This document shows positions 32,236-39,675 of a stretch of DNA of 64,000 nt, one piece after another. The position numbers and the translations under genes are program-made. Within the stretch, counting starts at the first letter, position 1, and every line of letters begins with the position of its first letter. The notes below the pieces were generated by a model, which had not been told where the DNA came from, searched no databases, and was given only the letters and a program-made list of their open reading frames with translations. The DNA is from JAOUEA01 sp963734685 (GTDB taxonomy: Bacteria > Actinomycetota > UBA4738 > HRBIN12), in assembly GCA_963734685.1 (NCBI GenBank), contig CAVTIC010000007.1, positions 310,001-374,000 on the forward strand, given 5' to 3'.

Positions 32236-33044
32236 CCGGGGAGACACCGCGCCGAGGCACGATCCAATCGGTCGAGCGCGCGGCCCGCATCCTCAAGGCG
32301 CTCGGCACGGGTACGTCGCGCATGGGCGTCACCGAGATCGCCGAGCGTCTCGGGCTCGCGAAGGGCACGGTCTACGGGCTGCTGCGAACCCTCGAGACAC
32401 AGGAGCTCGTCGAGCAGGACCCCGAGACCGACAAGTACCGGTTGGGGCCGGCGATGCTGCAGCTCGGGAACGCGTTCCTCGACAACCACGAGCTCCGTGC
32501 CCGGTCGCTGCTCTGGGCGGACTCGCTCGCGTCGCGGACGGGAGAGGCCGTGCGTGTCGGTGTGCTCCACGGACCGAACGTGCTGATCGTGCACCACGTC
32601 TTCAGGCCGGACAACTCGGTGCAGATCCTCGAGGTGGGCGCGTCGATCCCGTGGCACGCCTGCGCCCTCGGCAAGGCCATCGTGGCGTTCCTCCCGGCGG
32701 CGACGCGAGATGTCCTGCTCGGGTCCGAGCTGATGCCGCTCACGGGGAGGACCGTGACCGACCCGGAGGCGCTCGAGGCCGCGCTGACCGCGGTCTCCCA
32801 GGACGGCACCGCCCTCGAGGACGAGGAAGCGATCGTCGGCGAGGCCGAGATCGCCGCACCGGTCTTCGACGACCGGGGTCATTCCGTCGGCGCGATCGGT
32901 GTCGTGGGTCCGGTCGAGCGGCTCCTCCCCGAGGGCCGGCAGGCCGCCGCAGTGGTCGCGGCGGTACGGGAGACCTCGCGAGGGCTCTCGCGCGACATGG
33001 GCGCCGGGCGGACCGGCGCGCGCAGAGGCGCCGCGCGACGGTAG
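32232..33044 (+). CDS. IclR family transcriptional regulator (GylR-like)
   Basis: A 270-residue regulator. The N-terminal winged helix (I-Q-S-V-E-R-A-A-R-I-L-K-A-L, then G-V-T-E-I-A-E-R-L-G-L-A-K-G-T-V-Y-G-L-L-R-T-L) is followed by the IclR effector domain with G-V-L-H-G-P-N-V-L-I and P-W-H-A-C-A-L-G-K-A. The TTG start overlaps the dhaL stop. In Streptomyces the IclR protein GylR represses the glycerol operon, so this protein is the natural candidate for sensing glycerol or glycerol 3-phosphate and binding the GTTCG cluster. That role is inference from position and family. Confidence 0.88.
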   Translation: MTGETPRRGTIQSVERAARILKALGTGTSRMGVTEIAERLGLAKGTVYGLLRTLETQELVEQDPETDKYRLGPAMLQLGNAFLDNHELRARSLLWADSLASRTGEAVRVGVLHGPNVLIVHHVFRPDNSVQILEVGASIPWHACALGKAIVAFLPAATRDVLLGSELMPLTGRTVTDPEALEAALTAVSQDGTALEDEEAIVGEAEIAAPVFDDRGHSVGAIGVVGPVERLLPEGRQAAAVVAAVRETSRGLSRDMGAGRTGARRGAARR

Positions 33045-33073
33045 GACTCGGCGGCGGCGTCGGGGTGCGACGA

Positions 33074-33079
33074 TAGGCT
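33074..33079 (+). promoter_or_regulatory. -10 element TAGGCT before the 2-hydroxy-acid dehydrogenase
   Basis: TAGGCT ends 10 nt before the ATG at 33090 in a 45-nt gap after the IclR gene; no Shine-Dalgarno is seen. It suggests the gene has its own leaderless or near-leaderless transcript. Confidence 0.4.
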
Positions 33080-33089
33080 GCGCCCACCG

Positions 33090-34116
33090 ATGAACGGTTC
33101 GCCCAAGTACGTCACGGTCGAGGATTACCTTCCGGTTGCGCGCGCCGCGGTGGCGCCCGACGTCTGGGGCTACTACGAGGGCGGTGCCGGCGACGAGTGG
33201 ACGCTCGAGGAGAACCGCCGTGCCTTCGACCGATGGATGCTGCGCCCACGGTTCCTCCGGGGCGCCGGTTCACCCGACACCTCGACGACCGTGCTCGGCT
33301 CGCCGATCCGGTTCCCGGTCGCGGTGGCGCCGTGGGCCTATCAGCGCCTCGCGCATCCGGACGGAGAGCTCGCCACCGCCCGAGCGGCGGCTGCCGCCGG
33401 CACGGTGATGATCGTCTCGTCGACCACCGAGTCGTACCTCGAGGAGGTCGCCGCCGCGAGCCACGGACCGAAGTGGTGGCAGCTCTACGTTGCGGAGGAT
33501 CGCGGGTTCACCGAGGCGATGCTCGAGCGCGTGGTGGCGGCCGGCTACGGGGCGATCTGTTGGACCGTCGACTTCGTCGTGAACGGGCTCCGCCACCGTG
33601 ACACGCGCAGCGGTTTCGTGATGCCGATCGGCATCGGCGCGAGCGACTACCTATTCGACGGGTCGGTCACCTGGGGCGACCTCGGCTGGATCAAGGACCG
33701 AGCTCCCGGGTTTGCCGGTGGTGGTGAAGGGCCTGCTCACGGCCGAGGACGCCGAGCTTGCGGTGCAAGCGGGGGCCGACGCCATCGTCGTCTCGAACCA
33801 CGGCGGGCGTCAGCTCGACCGGTCTCCCGCGGGGCTCGAGGCCCTGCCCGAGGTGGCGGCCCAGGTCTCCGGCCGCGTGCCGGTGCTCATGGACGGCGGC
33901 GTGCGGAGCGGCACCGATGTGCTCACCGCCGTGGCTCTCGGCGCCTCGGCGGTGCTCGTCGGGCGCCCGACGATCTGGGGCCTGGCCGCCGAGGGGGAAG
34001 TGGGCGTCGCCGGCGTGCTCGAGATCCTGCGTTCGGAGTTCGAGAACGCGATGGCGCTCACCGGGTGCCGCTCGGTCGACGAGATCGGCCCTGCGCTCGT
34101 CACGCCTGCGCCCTGA
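33090..34116 (+). pseudogene. FMN-dependent 2-hydroxy-acid dehydrogenase (LldD-like), frameshifted
   Basis: The first part has Y-Y-E-G-G-A-G-D-E-W-T-L, P-V-A-V-A-P-W-A-Y and W-W-Q-L-Y-V, typical of the lactate/glycolate oxidase family. After 33711-33713 the frame changes: reading L-P-V-V-V-K-G-L-L-T-A-E-D-A, then S-N-H-G-G-R-Q-L-D (catalytic His) and D-G-G-V-R-S-G-T-D-V (FMN phosphate) continues in the next frame to 34116. Dropping one T from the TTT run restores a full-length enzyme of about 341 residues. Would oxidise an L-2-hydroxy acid with FMN. Broken by either consensus error or mutation. Confidence 0.8.
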
Positions 34117-34158
34117 CGGGTAGGTCGGTTCCGACGCGCCGTCTGGGAGCATCGGGGT

Positions 34159-34989
34159 ATGAACGGATACGACCTGCACACGCATTCCACGTTCAGCGAC
34201 GGCACCGAGACCCCAACGCACAACGTGCATCTGGCCCGTGAGCGCGGCATCGTGGGCATCGGTGTCACCGACCACGACACGTTCGCCGGCCTCGATGAAG
34301 CCGAGGCCGCCGGGGACGAGGCCGGCGTCGAGATCGTGCCCGGGATCGAGTTCTCGGCCGAGTACGACGGTGCCAGCCTGCATGTGCTCGGCTACTGGGT
34401 GGACCCGACGCACGAAGCACTCCGAGAGGAGCTACGCCGGCTCACCGACACCCGCTTCCGCCGCGGCGAGATGATGGTCGAGAAGCTCCAGGACGCCGGC
34501 TACGAGATCTCGTTCGAGAACGTCAGGCGCATCGCCGGCGACGATCTGATCGCCCGCCCGCACGTGGCCCAGGCGATGGTCGAGGCCGGCATCGTCGAGA
34601 CCGAGAAGGAAGCGTTCGACCGCTACATCGCCGACGGGGGCGTCGCGTACGTGCCCAAGCACGCCCTGGACCCGGTCGACGCCCTGCGCTTGATCGGCGA
34701 CGCCGGCGGCGTCTGCGTGCTTGCGCATCCCGCGATGTGGAAGGGGAACGGCGCGGTGCCCGACGAGCTGATCGAGCGGATGGCCGACGGCGGCATGGTC
34801 GGGCTCGAGGTCGACCATCCCGACCACGACGCTGACACCCGCGCATACTACCGGGCGATGGCCGAGCGCCTCGACCTCGTGCCGACCGGATCGAGCGACT
34901 GCCATGGCGCGCGCTACGAGTTCCGGCTCGGGTGCGACACGACGCCCGCGGAGCTGGTCGACGAGCTGAAGCGTCGCGCGGGCCGATAG
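34159..34989 (+). CDS. PHP domain phosphoesterase
   Basis: A 276-residue protein. Y-D-L-H-T-H-S-T-F-S-D-G-T near the start, V-T-D-H-D-T, V-P-G-I-E-F-S and R-P-H-V-A supply PHP metal ligands, and S-S-D-C-H-G near the end closes the trinuclear metal site. It resembles the YciV/RNase AM group (3',5'-nucleoside bisphosphate phosphatase, 5'-3' exonuclease on short RNA). Cytoplasmic. The HAD gene follows after 9 nt, so they probably share a transcript. Confidence 0.82.
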   Translation: MNGYDLHTHSTFSDGTETPTHNVHLARERGIVGIGVTDHDTFAGLDEAEAAGDEAGVEIVPGIEFSAEYDGASLHVLGYWVDPTHEALREELRRLTDTRFRRGEMMVEKLQDAGYEISFENVRRIAGDDLIARPHVAQAMVEAGIVETEKEAFDRYIADGGVAYVPKHALDPVDALRLIGDAGGVCVLAHPAMWKGNGAVPDELIERMADGGMVGLEVDHPDHDADTRAYYRAMAERLDLVPTGSSDCHGARYEFRLGCDTTPAELVDELKRRAGR

Positions 34990-34998
34990 GGGCGGTCC

Positions 34999-35670
34999 TT
35001 GACGGACGGATCCCTCGAGATCGTGTTCTTCGACATCGGTGGCGTGATGTACGACGACACCGTCTACGCGAGGTCGTGGATGCTCGCGCTCCGAGAGTCG
35101 GGCGCCTCGTTCAGCGACGAGGAGTTCGACGCCGAGTACGCGGCCGCCCGTGCTGCCCAGTCGGGATCGTTTCGCAGGCGGCTGACGCGAGCGTTCCTCG
35201 GCGACCGCGCCGACCTCGACCCGGTCGAGGCCCGGGCGGCCCGATACTGGACGTACCCACCGACCGCCCTCTATCCGGACGTGATGCCGTGCCTCGAGGC
35301 GCTCGACGGGCGATTCCGGCTCGGAGTGATCGCGAACCAGCCGACGTCGGTGCGCGCGGCGATGGAGCGCGACGGCCTCACGCCGTTCTTCGAGGTCTGG
35401 GGGGTCAGCGACGACCTCGGGCTGCAGAAACCCGACCCGAAGCTCTTCGCCCAGGTGCTCGACACGGCCGGTGTGCCACCCGCGCGCTCGGTGATGCTCG
35501 GCGACCGTCTCGACTACGACGTGCGGCCTGCCAAGGCCGCCGGCATGAGCGCGATCTGGGTGTTGCGCGGCGAGGCGCCCGATGCGCCGACGCCGGAGCA
35601 GCTCGCCGAGGCCGACGCGTCGGTCGCCGATCTCGCGGAGGTCCCCGCCTTGCTGGTCGCCTGGTCGTAA
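34999..35670 (+). CDS. HAD family hydrolase
   Basis: A 223-residue HAD hydrolase. F-F-D-I-G-G-V-M-Y-D-D is motif I (the nucleophile Asp; the second Asp is Gly, as in many D-x-G-G members), V-I-A-N-Q-P-T motif II, and Q-K-P-D-P-K-L-F with M-L-G-D-R-L-D-Y-D motifs III/IV. A helical cap lies between motifs I and II. Likely a small-molecule phosphatase or dehalogenase; no substrate can be named. The TTG start is chosen because AGGGGCGG precedes it and the motif I lies only 11 residues in. Confidence 0.8.
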   Translation: MTDGSLEIVFFDIGGVMYDDTVYARSWMLALRESGASFSDEEFDAEYAAARAAQSGSFRRRLTRAFLGDRADLDPVEARAARYWTYPPTALYPDVMPCLEALDGRFRLGVIANQPTSVRAAMERDGLTPFFEVWGVSDDLGLQKPDPKLFAQVLDTAGVPPARSVMLGDRLDYDVRPAKAAGMSAIWVLRGEAPDAPTPEQLAEADASVADLAEVPALLVAWS

Positions 35671-35673
35671 CGT
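35668..35673 (+). promoter_or_regulatory. -10 element TAACGT before ndh
   Basis: TAACGT fits TANNNT and ends 6 nt before the ATG at 35680. It overlaps the HAD stop codon. A leaderless transcript is possible. Confidence 0.3.
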
Positions 35674-35679
35674 CGGGGT

Positions 35680-36972
35680 ATGCATCTCGTGATCGTCGGG
35701 GGCGGTGCCGCCGGCTTGAACGCCGCACGGGCGCTGCAGAAGCGTCTGCGTGCGGGCGGACACTCGCTCACGCTGGTCTCGACGGAGAACGTGTTCCTCT
35801 ACCAGTCGTTGCTCCCCGAGGCCGCGGGGGGAACGCTCGAGCCGCGTCATGTGGTGGTGCCGTTGCGTTCAGCGTTGCGGCACGCGCGCGTGGTCGTCGG
35901 CGACGTTGAGCGCGTCGACCTCGAACATCGGCTGCTGCACCTTCGCGGGGTCGACGGTGACCGATTCGAGCTGCCGTTCGACCAGCTCGTGCTGGCGCCG
36001 GGGTCGCGCTCGCGAACGTTGCCCGTCCCTGGCCTCGCCCAGCATGGCATCGGGTTCAAGACGCTCGGCGAGGCCATCCTGCTGCGCAACCACGTGCTGT
36101 CGCGGCTCGAGGCGGCGTCGCAGCGTCCGCCACGCGACCCCCGGCGCCGAGCTGCCTTGACGTTCGTGTTCGTTGGCGCGGGGTACGCAGGCGTCGAGGC
36201 GCTGGGCGAACTCGAGGATCTCTCCCGCTGGGCGCTGAAGCACATGCCGGAGGTCGGGGCCGAAGAACCGCGATGGGTGCTGGTCGAGGCGCGTGACGAG
36301 ATCCTGCCCGAGATCGGCGGGGACCTCGGAGCCTGGGCAGCTCGGGAGCTCGAGGAGCGTGGCATCGAGATCAAGATGGGCACGCGGCTGGACTCGATCG
36401 AGGATGGCGTGGTGCGGCTGAGCGACGGAGAGACGTTCCCAGCCGAGACCCTCGTGTGGACGGCGGGAGTGAAACCGGAGCCGTTGGCGGCGGCCTCGGA
36501 GCTGCCGGTCGATGACCACGGACGGCTCCGCGTCGACGCGGCGATGCGGGTCGAGGGGCTCGAGGGTGTGGTGTGGGCGGCAGGCGACGCGGCGGCGGTG
36601 CCGGATCTGGTGGCCGGCGGGTTCTGCCCGCCGTCGGCGCAGTACGCGACGCGACAGGGAAAGCGGCTCGCGGCGAACGTGCTCGCCACGATCGAGGGCC
36701 GCGACGTCGAGCCGTTCCGGTTCGAGGCGCTCGGCTCGCTGTGCTCGCTCGGGCGGTATCGCGGGGTCGCGGTCGTCATGGGCGTGCATCTGCGCGGATT
36801 CCCGGCGTGGTTCGTGACGCGCTCGTACCACCTGCTGCAGCTCCCGACGCTCAATCGCAAGGTTCGAGTGGTGCTCGACTGGACGCTGTCGCTGTTCTTC
36901 CCGCGGGACGTGGCGGCACTTGGGTCGCTGCACGATCCGACCGAGGCGTTCGAGCGCGCATCGGACGGATAG
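35680..36972 (+). CDS. ndh: type II NADH:quinone oxidoreductase (NDH-2)
   Basis: A 430-residue two-dinucleotide-domain flavoprotein. V-I-V-G-G-G-A-A-G-L-N-A-A-R at the N-terminus binds FAD; F-V-G-A-G-Y-A-G-V-E-A-L-G-E-L near residue 165 binds NADH; W-A-A-G-D-A-A-A-V-P-D near residue 303 is the second FAD contact. The C-terminal 60 residues contain amphipathic/hydrophobic stretches that attach the enzyme to the membrane. It passes electrons from NADH to menaquinone without pumping protons, the same quinone pool the GlpA complex would feed. Confidence 0.88.
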   Translation: MHLVIVGGGAAGLNAARALQKRLRAGGHSLTLVSTENVFLYQSLLPEAAGGTLEPRHVVVPLRSALRHARVVVGDVERVDLEHRLLHLRGVDGDRFELPFDQLVLAPGSRSRTLPVPGLAQHGIGFKTLGEAILLRNHVLSRLEAASQRPPRDPRRRAALTFVFVGAGYAGVEALGELEDLSRWALKHMPEVGAEEPRWVLVEARDEILPEIGGDLGAWAARELEERGIEIKMGTRLDSIEDGVVRLSDGETFPAETLVWTAGVKPEPLAAASELPVDDHGRLRVDAAMRVEGLEGVVWAAGDAAAVPDLVAGGFCPPSAQYATRQGKRLAANVLATIEGRDVEPFRFEALGSLCSLGRYRGVAVVMGVHLRGFPAWFVTRSYHLLQLPTLNRKVRVVLDWTLSLFFPRDVAALGSLHDPTEAFERASDG

Positions 36973-37026
36973 GACTCGGGGGCGGGCGTCGCGGAATCCT
37001 CTCGAGCTGACGTGGCACGGACCCCC

Positions 37027-37056
37027 CTAGGGTGAACTGACTCCAAGTTCACCTAG
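37027..37056. terminator. strong hairpin between converging ndh and CBS genes
   Basis: CTAGGGTGAACT (37027-37038) pairs with AGTTCACCTAG (37046-37056) over a 7-nt loop, leaving one bulged G. It lies between two converging stops (36972 and 37148), where a bidirectional terminator is expected. No T-tract follows, so termination would be of the hairpin-only type common in actinobacteria. Confidence 0.45.
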
Positions 37057-37108
37057 TGACACCTGCGACGGAACACGGAGCTCCCTGCCCAGTCGCCGGA
37101 GGGAGAAC

Positions 37109-37126
37109 GAGGCGTGCGGACGCCTC
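37109..37126. terminator. second hairpin in the same convergent gap
   Basis: GAGGCGT (37109-37115) and ACGCCTC (37120-37126) form a 7-bp stem with a 4-nt loop. A third small stem GGCGC/GCGCC overlaps the CBS gene stop (37144-37156). Together with the 37027 hairpin they fill the 175-nt gap. Confidence 0.35.
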
Positions 37127-37147
37127 ACCCGCGAGTCCTGCCTGGCG

Positions 37148-37615
37148 CTAAGCGCCCTTGCGTCGCTGCTTCTGCAACTCGCTCGCCGCCTGCAGCGCCT
37201 TGTGGCTCCGCGCGATGTCGGGCATCTCGGCGCCGCTCGCGAGCTCGTCGGCCGCCCATCGGGTGAGGTCGCGGATCGAGACGATGCCGACGACACGACC
37301 CCGGTCGACCACGGGCAGGTGGCGGATGTTCCGAGCCACCATGTGCTCAGCCGCGTCGGTGAGGTCCAGCTTCGGCCCAACCGTCTCGAGGTCGCGGCGC
37401 GTCATGCCGTGCGCCACCTTCACCGTGTGCGGGTCGCCGCCGGCGGCCACGAGGTTCACGATGTCGCGCTCGGTCACGATGCCGGCGAGCTTCTTCCCGT
37501 CGAGCACGACGACCGACGAGATACCGTTCGTCCGCATCGTCTTGGCGACGTCGGCGAACGTGTCCTCGGTCTCGGCCGTCTTCACGTCGGTGTGCATCAC
37601 GTCCGCGACCTGCAT
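37148..37615 (-). CDS. tandem CBS domain protein
   Basis: A 155-residue protein made of two CBS domains: V-A-D-V-M-H-T-D-V with G-I-S-S-V-V-V-L-D-G-K-K-L-A-G-I-V-T-E-R-D-I and then I-R-H-L-P-V-V-D-R-G-R-V-V-G-I-V-S-I-R-D-L. Such pairs bind adenosyl ligands (AMP, ATP, SAM) and act as energy sensors. A basic tail follows. AAGGAGGC precedes the ATG. It stands alone between two hairpin regions, so no partner is suggested. Confidence 0.88.
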   Translation of the reverse strand: MQVADVMHTDVKTAETEDTFADVAKTMRTNGISSVVVLDGKKLAGIVTERDIVNLVAAGGDPHTVKVAHGMTRRDLETVGPKLDLTDAAEHMVARNIRHLPVVDRGRVVGIVSIRDLTRWAADELASGAEMPDIARSHKALQAASELQKQRRKGA

Positions 37616-37703
37616 CGTTGCGTGCCTCCTTGAGGAAGAGCTCCGAACGCTCGGAGCGGCCAGCCTACCGCTTCGGGGGTCGTTCCCGTCGTAGAACTCT
37701 CTC

Positions 37704-38327
37704 GTGCGCCGCCGACGACGACTCATCGGAACCGCAGCCCTCGCGGGCCTCGCGCTCGCGTCCGCGTGCACCGTCGAGGCACATCCGAGCGCCGGTGTGC
37801 GATCCGACCTGCGCGGGCGAGCTGTGATCCTCACGCCGGCCTGCTCCGACGAGCGTATCGATGCCGTCCACGTGGTGGACGCGAACGGCACCATGCTGTG
37901 GCGCGTGGAGGGTGGCGGCAACCAGCACCGGTCGATGTTCGTGGTGGGTCGCGTGCCGCCGTTGATGCAAGAGACCGATCCGCTCGACGGTCCGCTCGAC
38001 CCCGACGACGCGTACGTCGCAACGGTCGAGTACGGCGGGCTCCTGCCCGACGTCGATGTGGAGTTCCGGATGGCGGGTCTGTCGACCGACCGCGTGATCG
38101 ACGACGAGGGCGTCTACCGCACCCAGCAAGAGTTCCTCGATGCGGCCGACCTCGAGTGCATCGGCGGCTGGATCTGGGTCGCCGGCGCGATCGGCATCGC
38201 GCTGGTGCTGGCGTTCCTCGCGGGGATCGTCGGCGGCGTCTGGGTCGTCGTGCGCGTGCTTCGCAAGGCCAAACGCATGCGCGCGCTGGAGGGGACCCCG
38301 AGCCGTCCCGACCTCAGTGGTCGCTGA
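37704..38327 (+). CDS. putative lipoprotein with C-terminal membrane helix
   Basis: A 207-residue exported protein. The N-terminus is basic then hydrophobic and ends L-A-S-A-C, a weak lipobox with Cys22. The middle (about 30-150) has no recognised domain and two further cysteines. A transmembrane helix at about 157-188 is followed by a basic tail, so both ends may be membrane-attached. It is divergent from the CBS gene and converges on the TldE gene, overlapping it by 14 nt. Function unknown. Confidence 0.55.
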   Translation: MRRRRRLIGTAALAGLALASACTVEAHPSAGVRSDLRGRAVILTPACSDERIDAVHVVDANGTMLWRVEGGGNQHRSMFVVGRVPPLMQETDPLDGPLDPDDAYVATVEYGGLLPDVDVEFRMAGLSTDRVIDDEGVYRTQQEFLDAADLECIGGWIWVAGAIGIALVLAFLAGIVGGVWVVVRVLRKAKRMRALEGTPSRPDLSGR

Positions 38328-39675
38328 CGCCGGAGAAGCGGAACTCGTCGACCTTCAGGGCGGGTACGCGTGAGGCGCTGAAGAAGAACTCGCTCGCGAG
38401 GTGGGCTTCGCGTCCGACCATGGACACGCTCGAGAGCGCCCCGAGGATCGACTGGGTGAACCTGAAGTTGCGCACCGGCCCGACGACCTCGCCGCCTTCG
38501 ATCAGGAACGTGCCGTCGCGCGTCATGCCCGTGATCGACGATTCCATCGGGTTCACGATGTTCGAGTAGTGGAAGCGGGTCACGAGCAGTCCTCGCTCGG
38601 TCGAGCGAACCATCTCTTCGACGGTCGAATCGCCGGTGTCCATGAACAGGTGCAGTGGGAGCGGCCCTTCGGGGTTCGGCGAGGGCAGCCCGTGCCCGGT
38701 CGACTCGTGGCCTGCTTCCTTGCCCGTGCGCCGGTCGTAGACGACGCCATGGAACACTCCGTCGGCGATCAGGTCGACCTTCCGCTTCGGCGTCCCCTCG
38801 AAGTCGAACGATGCGCCGAGCGTTCGTGGGTCGGTGCCGTCGTCCCAGATCGAGACCGAGGGCGCGGCGACCTGCTGCCCCTCCTTGCCGTCGAAGCACG
38901 ACCGGCCCTCGATGTAGGCGCGGCCGGCGAAGCCCACCCACGCCAGGAACCCCACCAGGGTCGCCGTCGCCGCCGGCTCGAGGACGACCGTGTAGGTGCC
39001 GGCGTCGAGCGCCCGTGGCGACGAGGACGCGACCGCCTTGTCGTTGGCCGTCCGCCCGATCGCCCCCGGGTCGATCGCTTCGGTCGAACCCGCGAAGATC
39101 TCCGCGAAGCCGCTGCCGCCGTCGGGTCCGGTGACCACGGTGGTGATCGACGCCTGCGTGGACGGGGCCCAGCAGAGCTGGCCCTCGCTATTGGCGACGC
39201 CCAGCTCGACCGCGACCGTCTCGTAGGCGCCGGCGGCTGTGCACCCAGGGGCGCACCGCCCGATCAGCTCAGCGACCGCTCCGGCGCGCATCTCCGGTGA
39301 CGCGGCCGCCGTGTCCTCGAAGAACCGGTCCACCCCGGGGGCCGCCGCCGGGGGAGCGAGCCCAGGCCACATCGGGTCGGCAGCCACGACCTCGGCCATC
39401 TCGAGCGCGCTGCGAGCCGCCGCCGCTGCGCCGTCGGGTGTGGCCTCGTTCGTCGCCGCGACCCCGACGTGCCCGCCCTTCACGACGCGCACCCGCAGGC
39501 CGGTGTCCTCGCGGGAGATGCTCTGATGGATCTCGGAGTTGGCGAACCGGGTGAGCCCGCCCCACTCGTGCATCAGTAGCACCTCGACGCCGTCGGCGCC
39601 CCCGAGCGAGAGTGCGCCGTCGGCGACGCTGCGGAACCCGTCGGGCCCGAGCAGCCTCCCGGCGTCGGGGCTCAC
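38314..39675 (-). CDS. pmbA: TldE/PmbA-like metalloprotease subunit
   Basis: A 453-residue TldE-family protein, the non-catalytic partner in TldD/TldE heterodimers. Seen: L-T-R-F-A-N-S-E-I-H-Q (substrate-groove strand), V-A-N-S-E-G (family motif), G-T-Y-T-V-V-L-E-P, then C-terminal S-T-E-R-G-L-L-V-T-R-F-H-Y and T-G-M-T-R-D-G-T-F-L-I-E-G-G. The TldD HExxxH is absent, as expected. The GTG start overlaps the tldD stop, so the two are made together. The pair degrades unfolded peptides and matures peptides such as microcin precursors in other bacteria. Confidence 0.88.
   Translation of the reverse strand: MSPDAGRLLGPDGFRSVADGALSLGGADGVEVLLMHEWGGLTRFANSEIHQSISREDTGLRVRVVKGGHVGVAATNEATPDGAAAAARSALEMAEVVAADPMWPGLAPPAAAPGVDRFFEDTAAASPEMRAGAVAELIGRCAPGCTAAGAYETVAVELGVANSEGQLCWAPSTQASITTVVTGPDGGSGFAEIFAGSTEAIDPGAIGRTANDKAVASSSPRALDAGTYTVVLEPAATATLVGFLAWVGFAGRAYIEGRSCFDGKEGQQVAAPSVSIWDDGTDPRTLGASFDFEGTPKRKVDLIADGVFHGVVYDRRTGKEAGHESTGHGLPSPNPEGPLPLHLFMDTGDSTVEEMVRSTERGLLVTRFHYSNIVNPMESSITGMTRDGTFLIEGGEVVGPVRNFRFTQSILGALSSVSMVGREAHLASEFFFSASRVPALKVDEFRFSGVSDH

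Noticed and set aside
37704..38327. Strong lipoprotein call for the protein at 37704
   Set aside because: The lipobox L-A-S-A-C is weak (Ala at -3) and a second membrane helix exists, so lipidation is only suggested.
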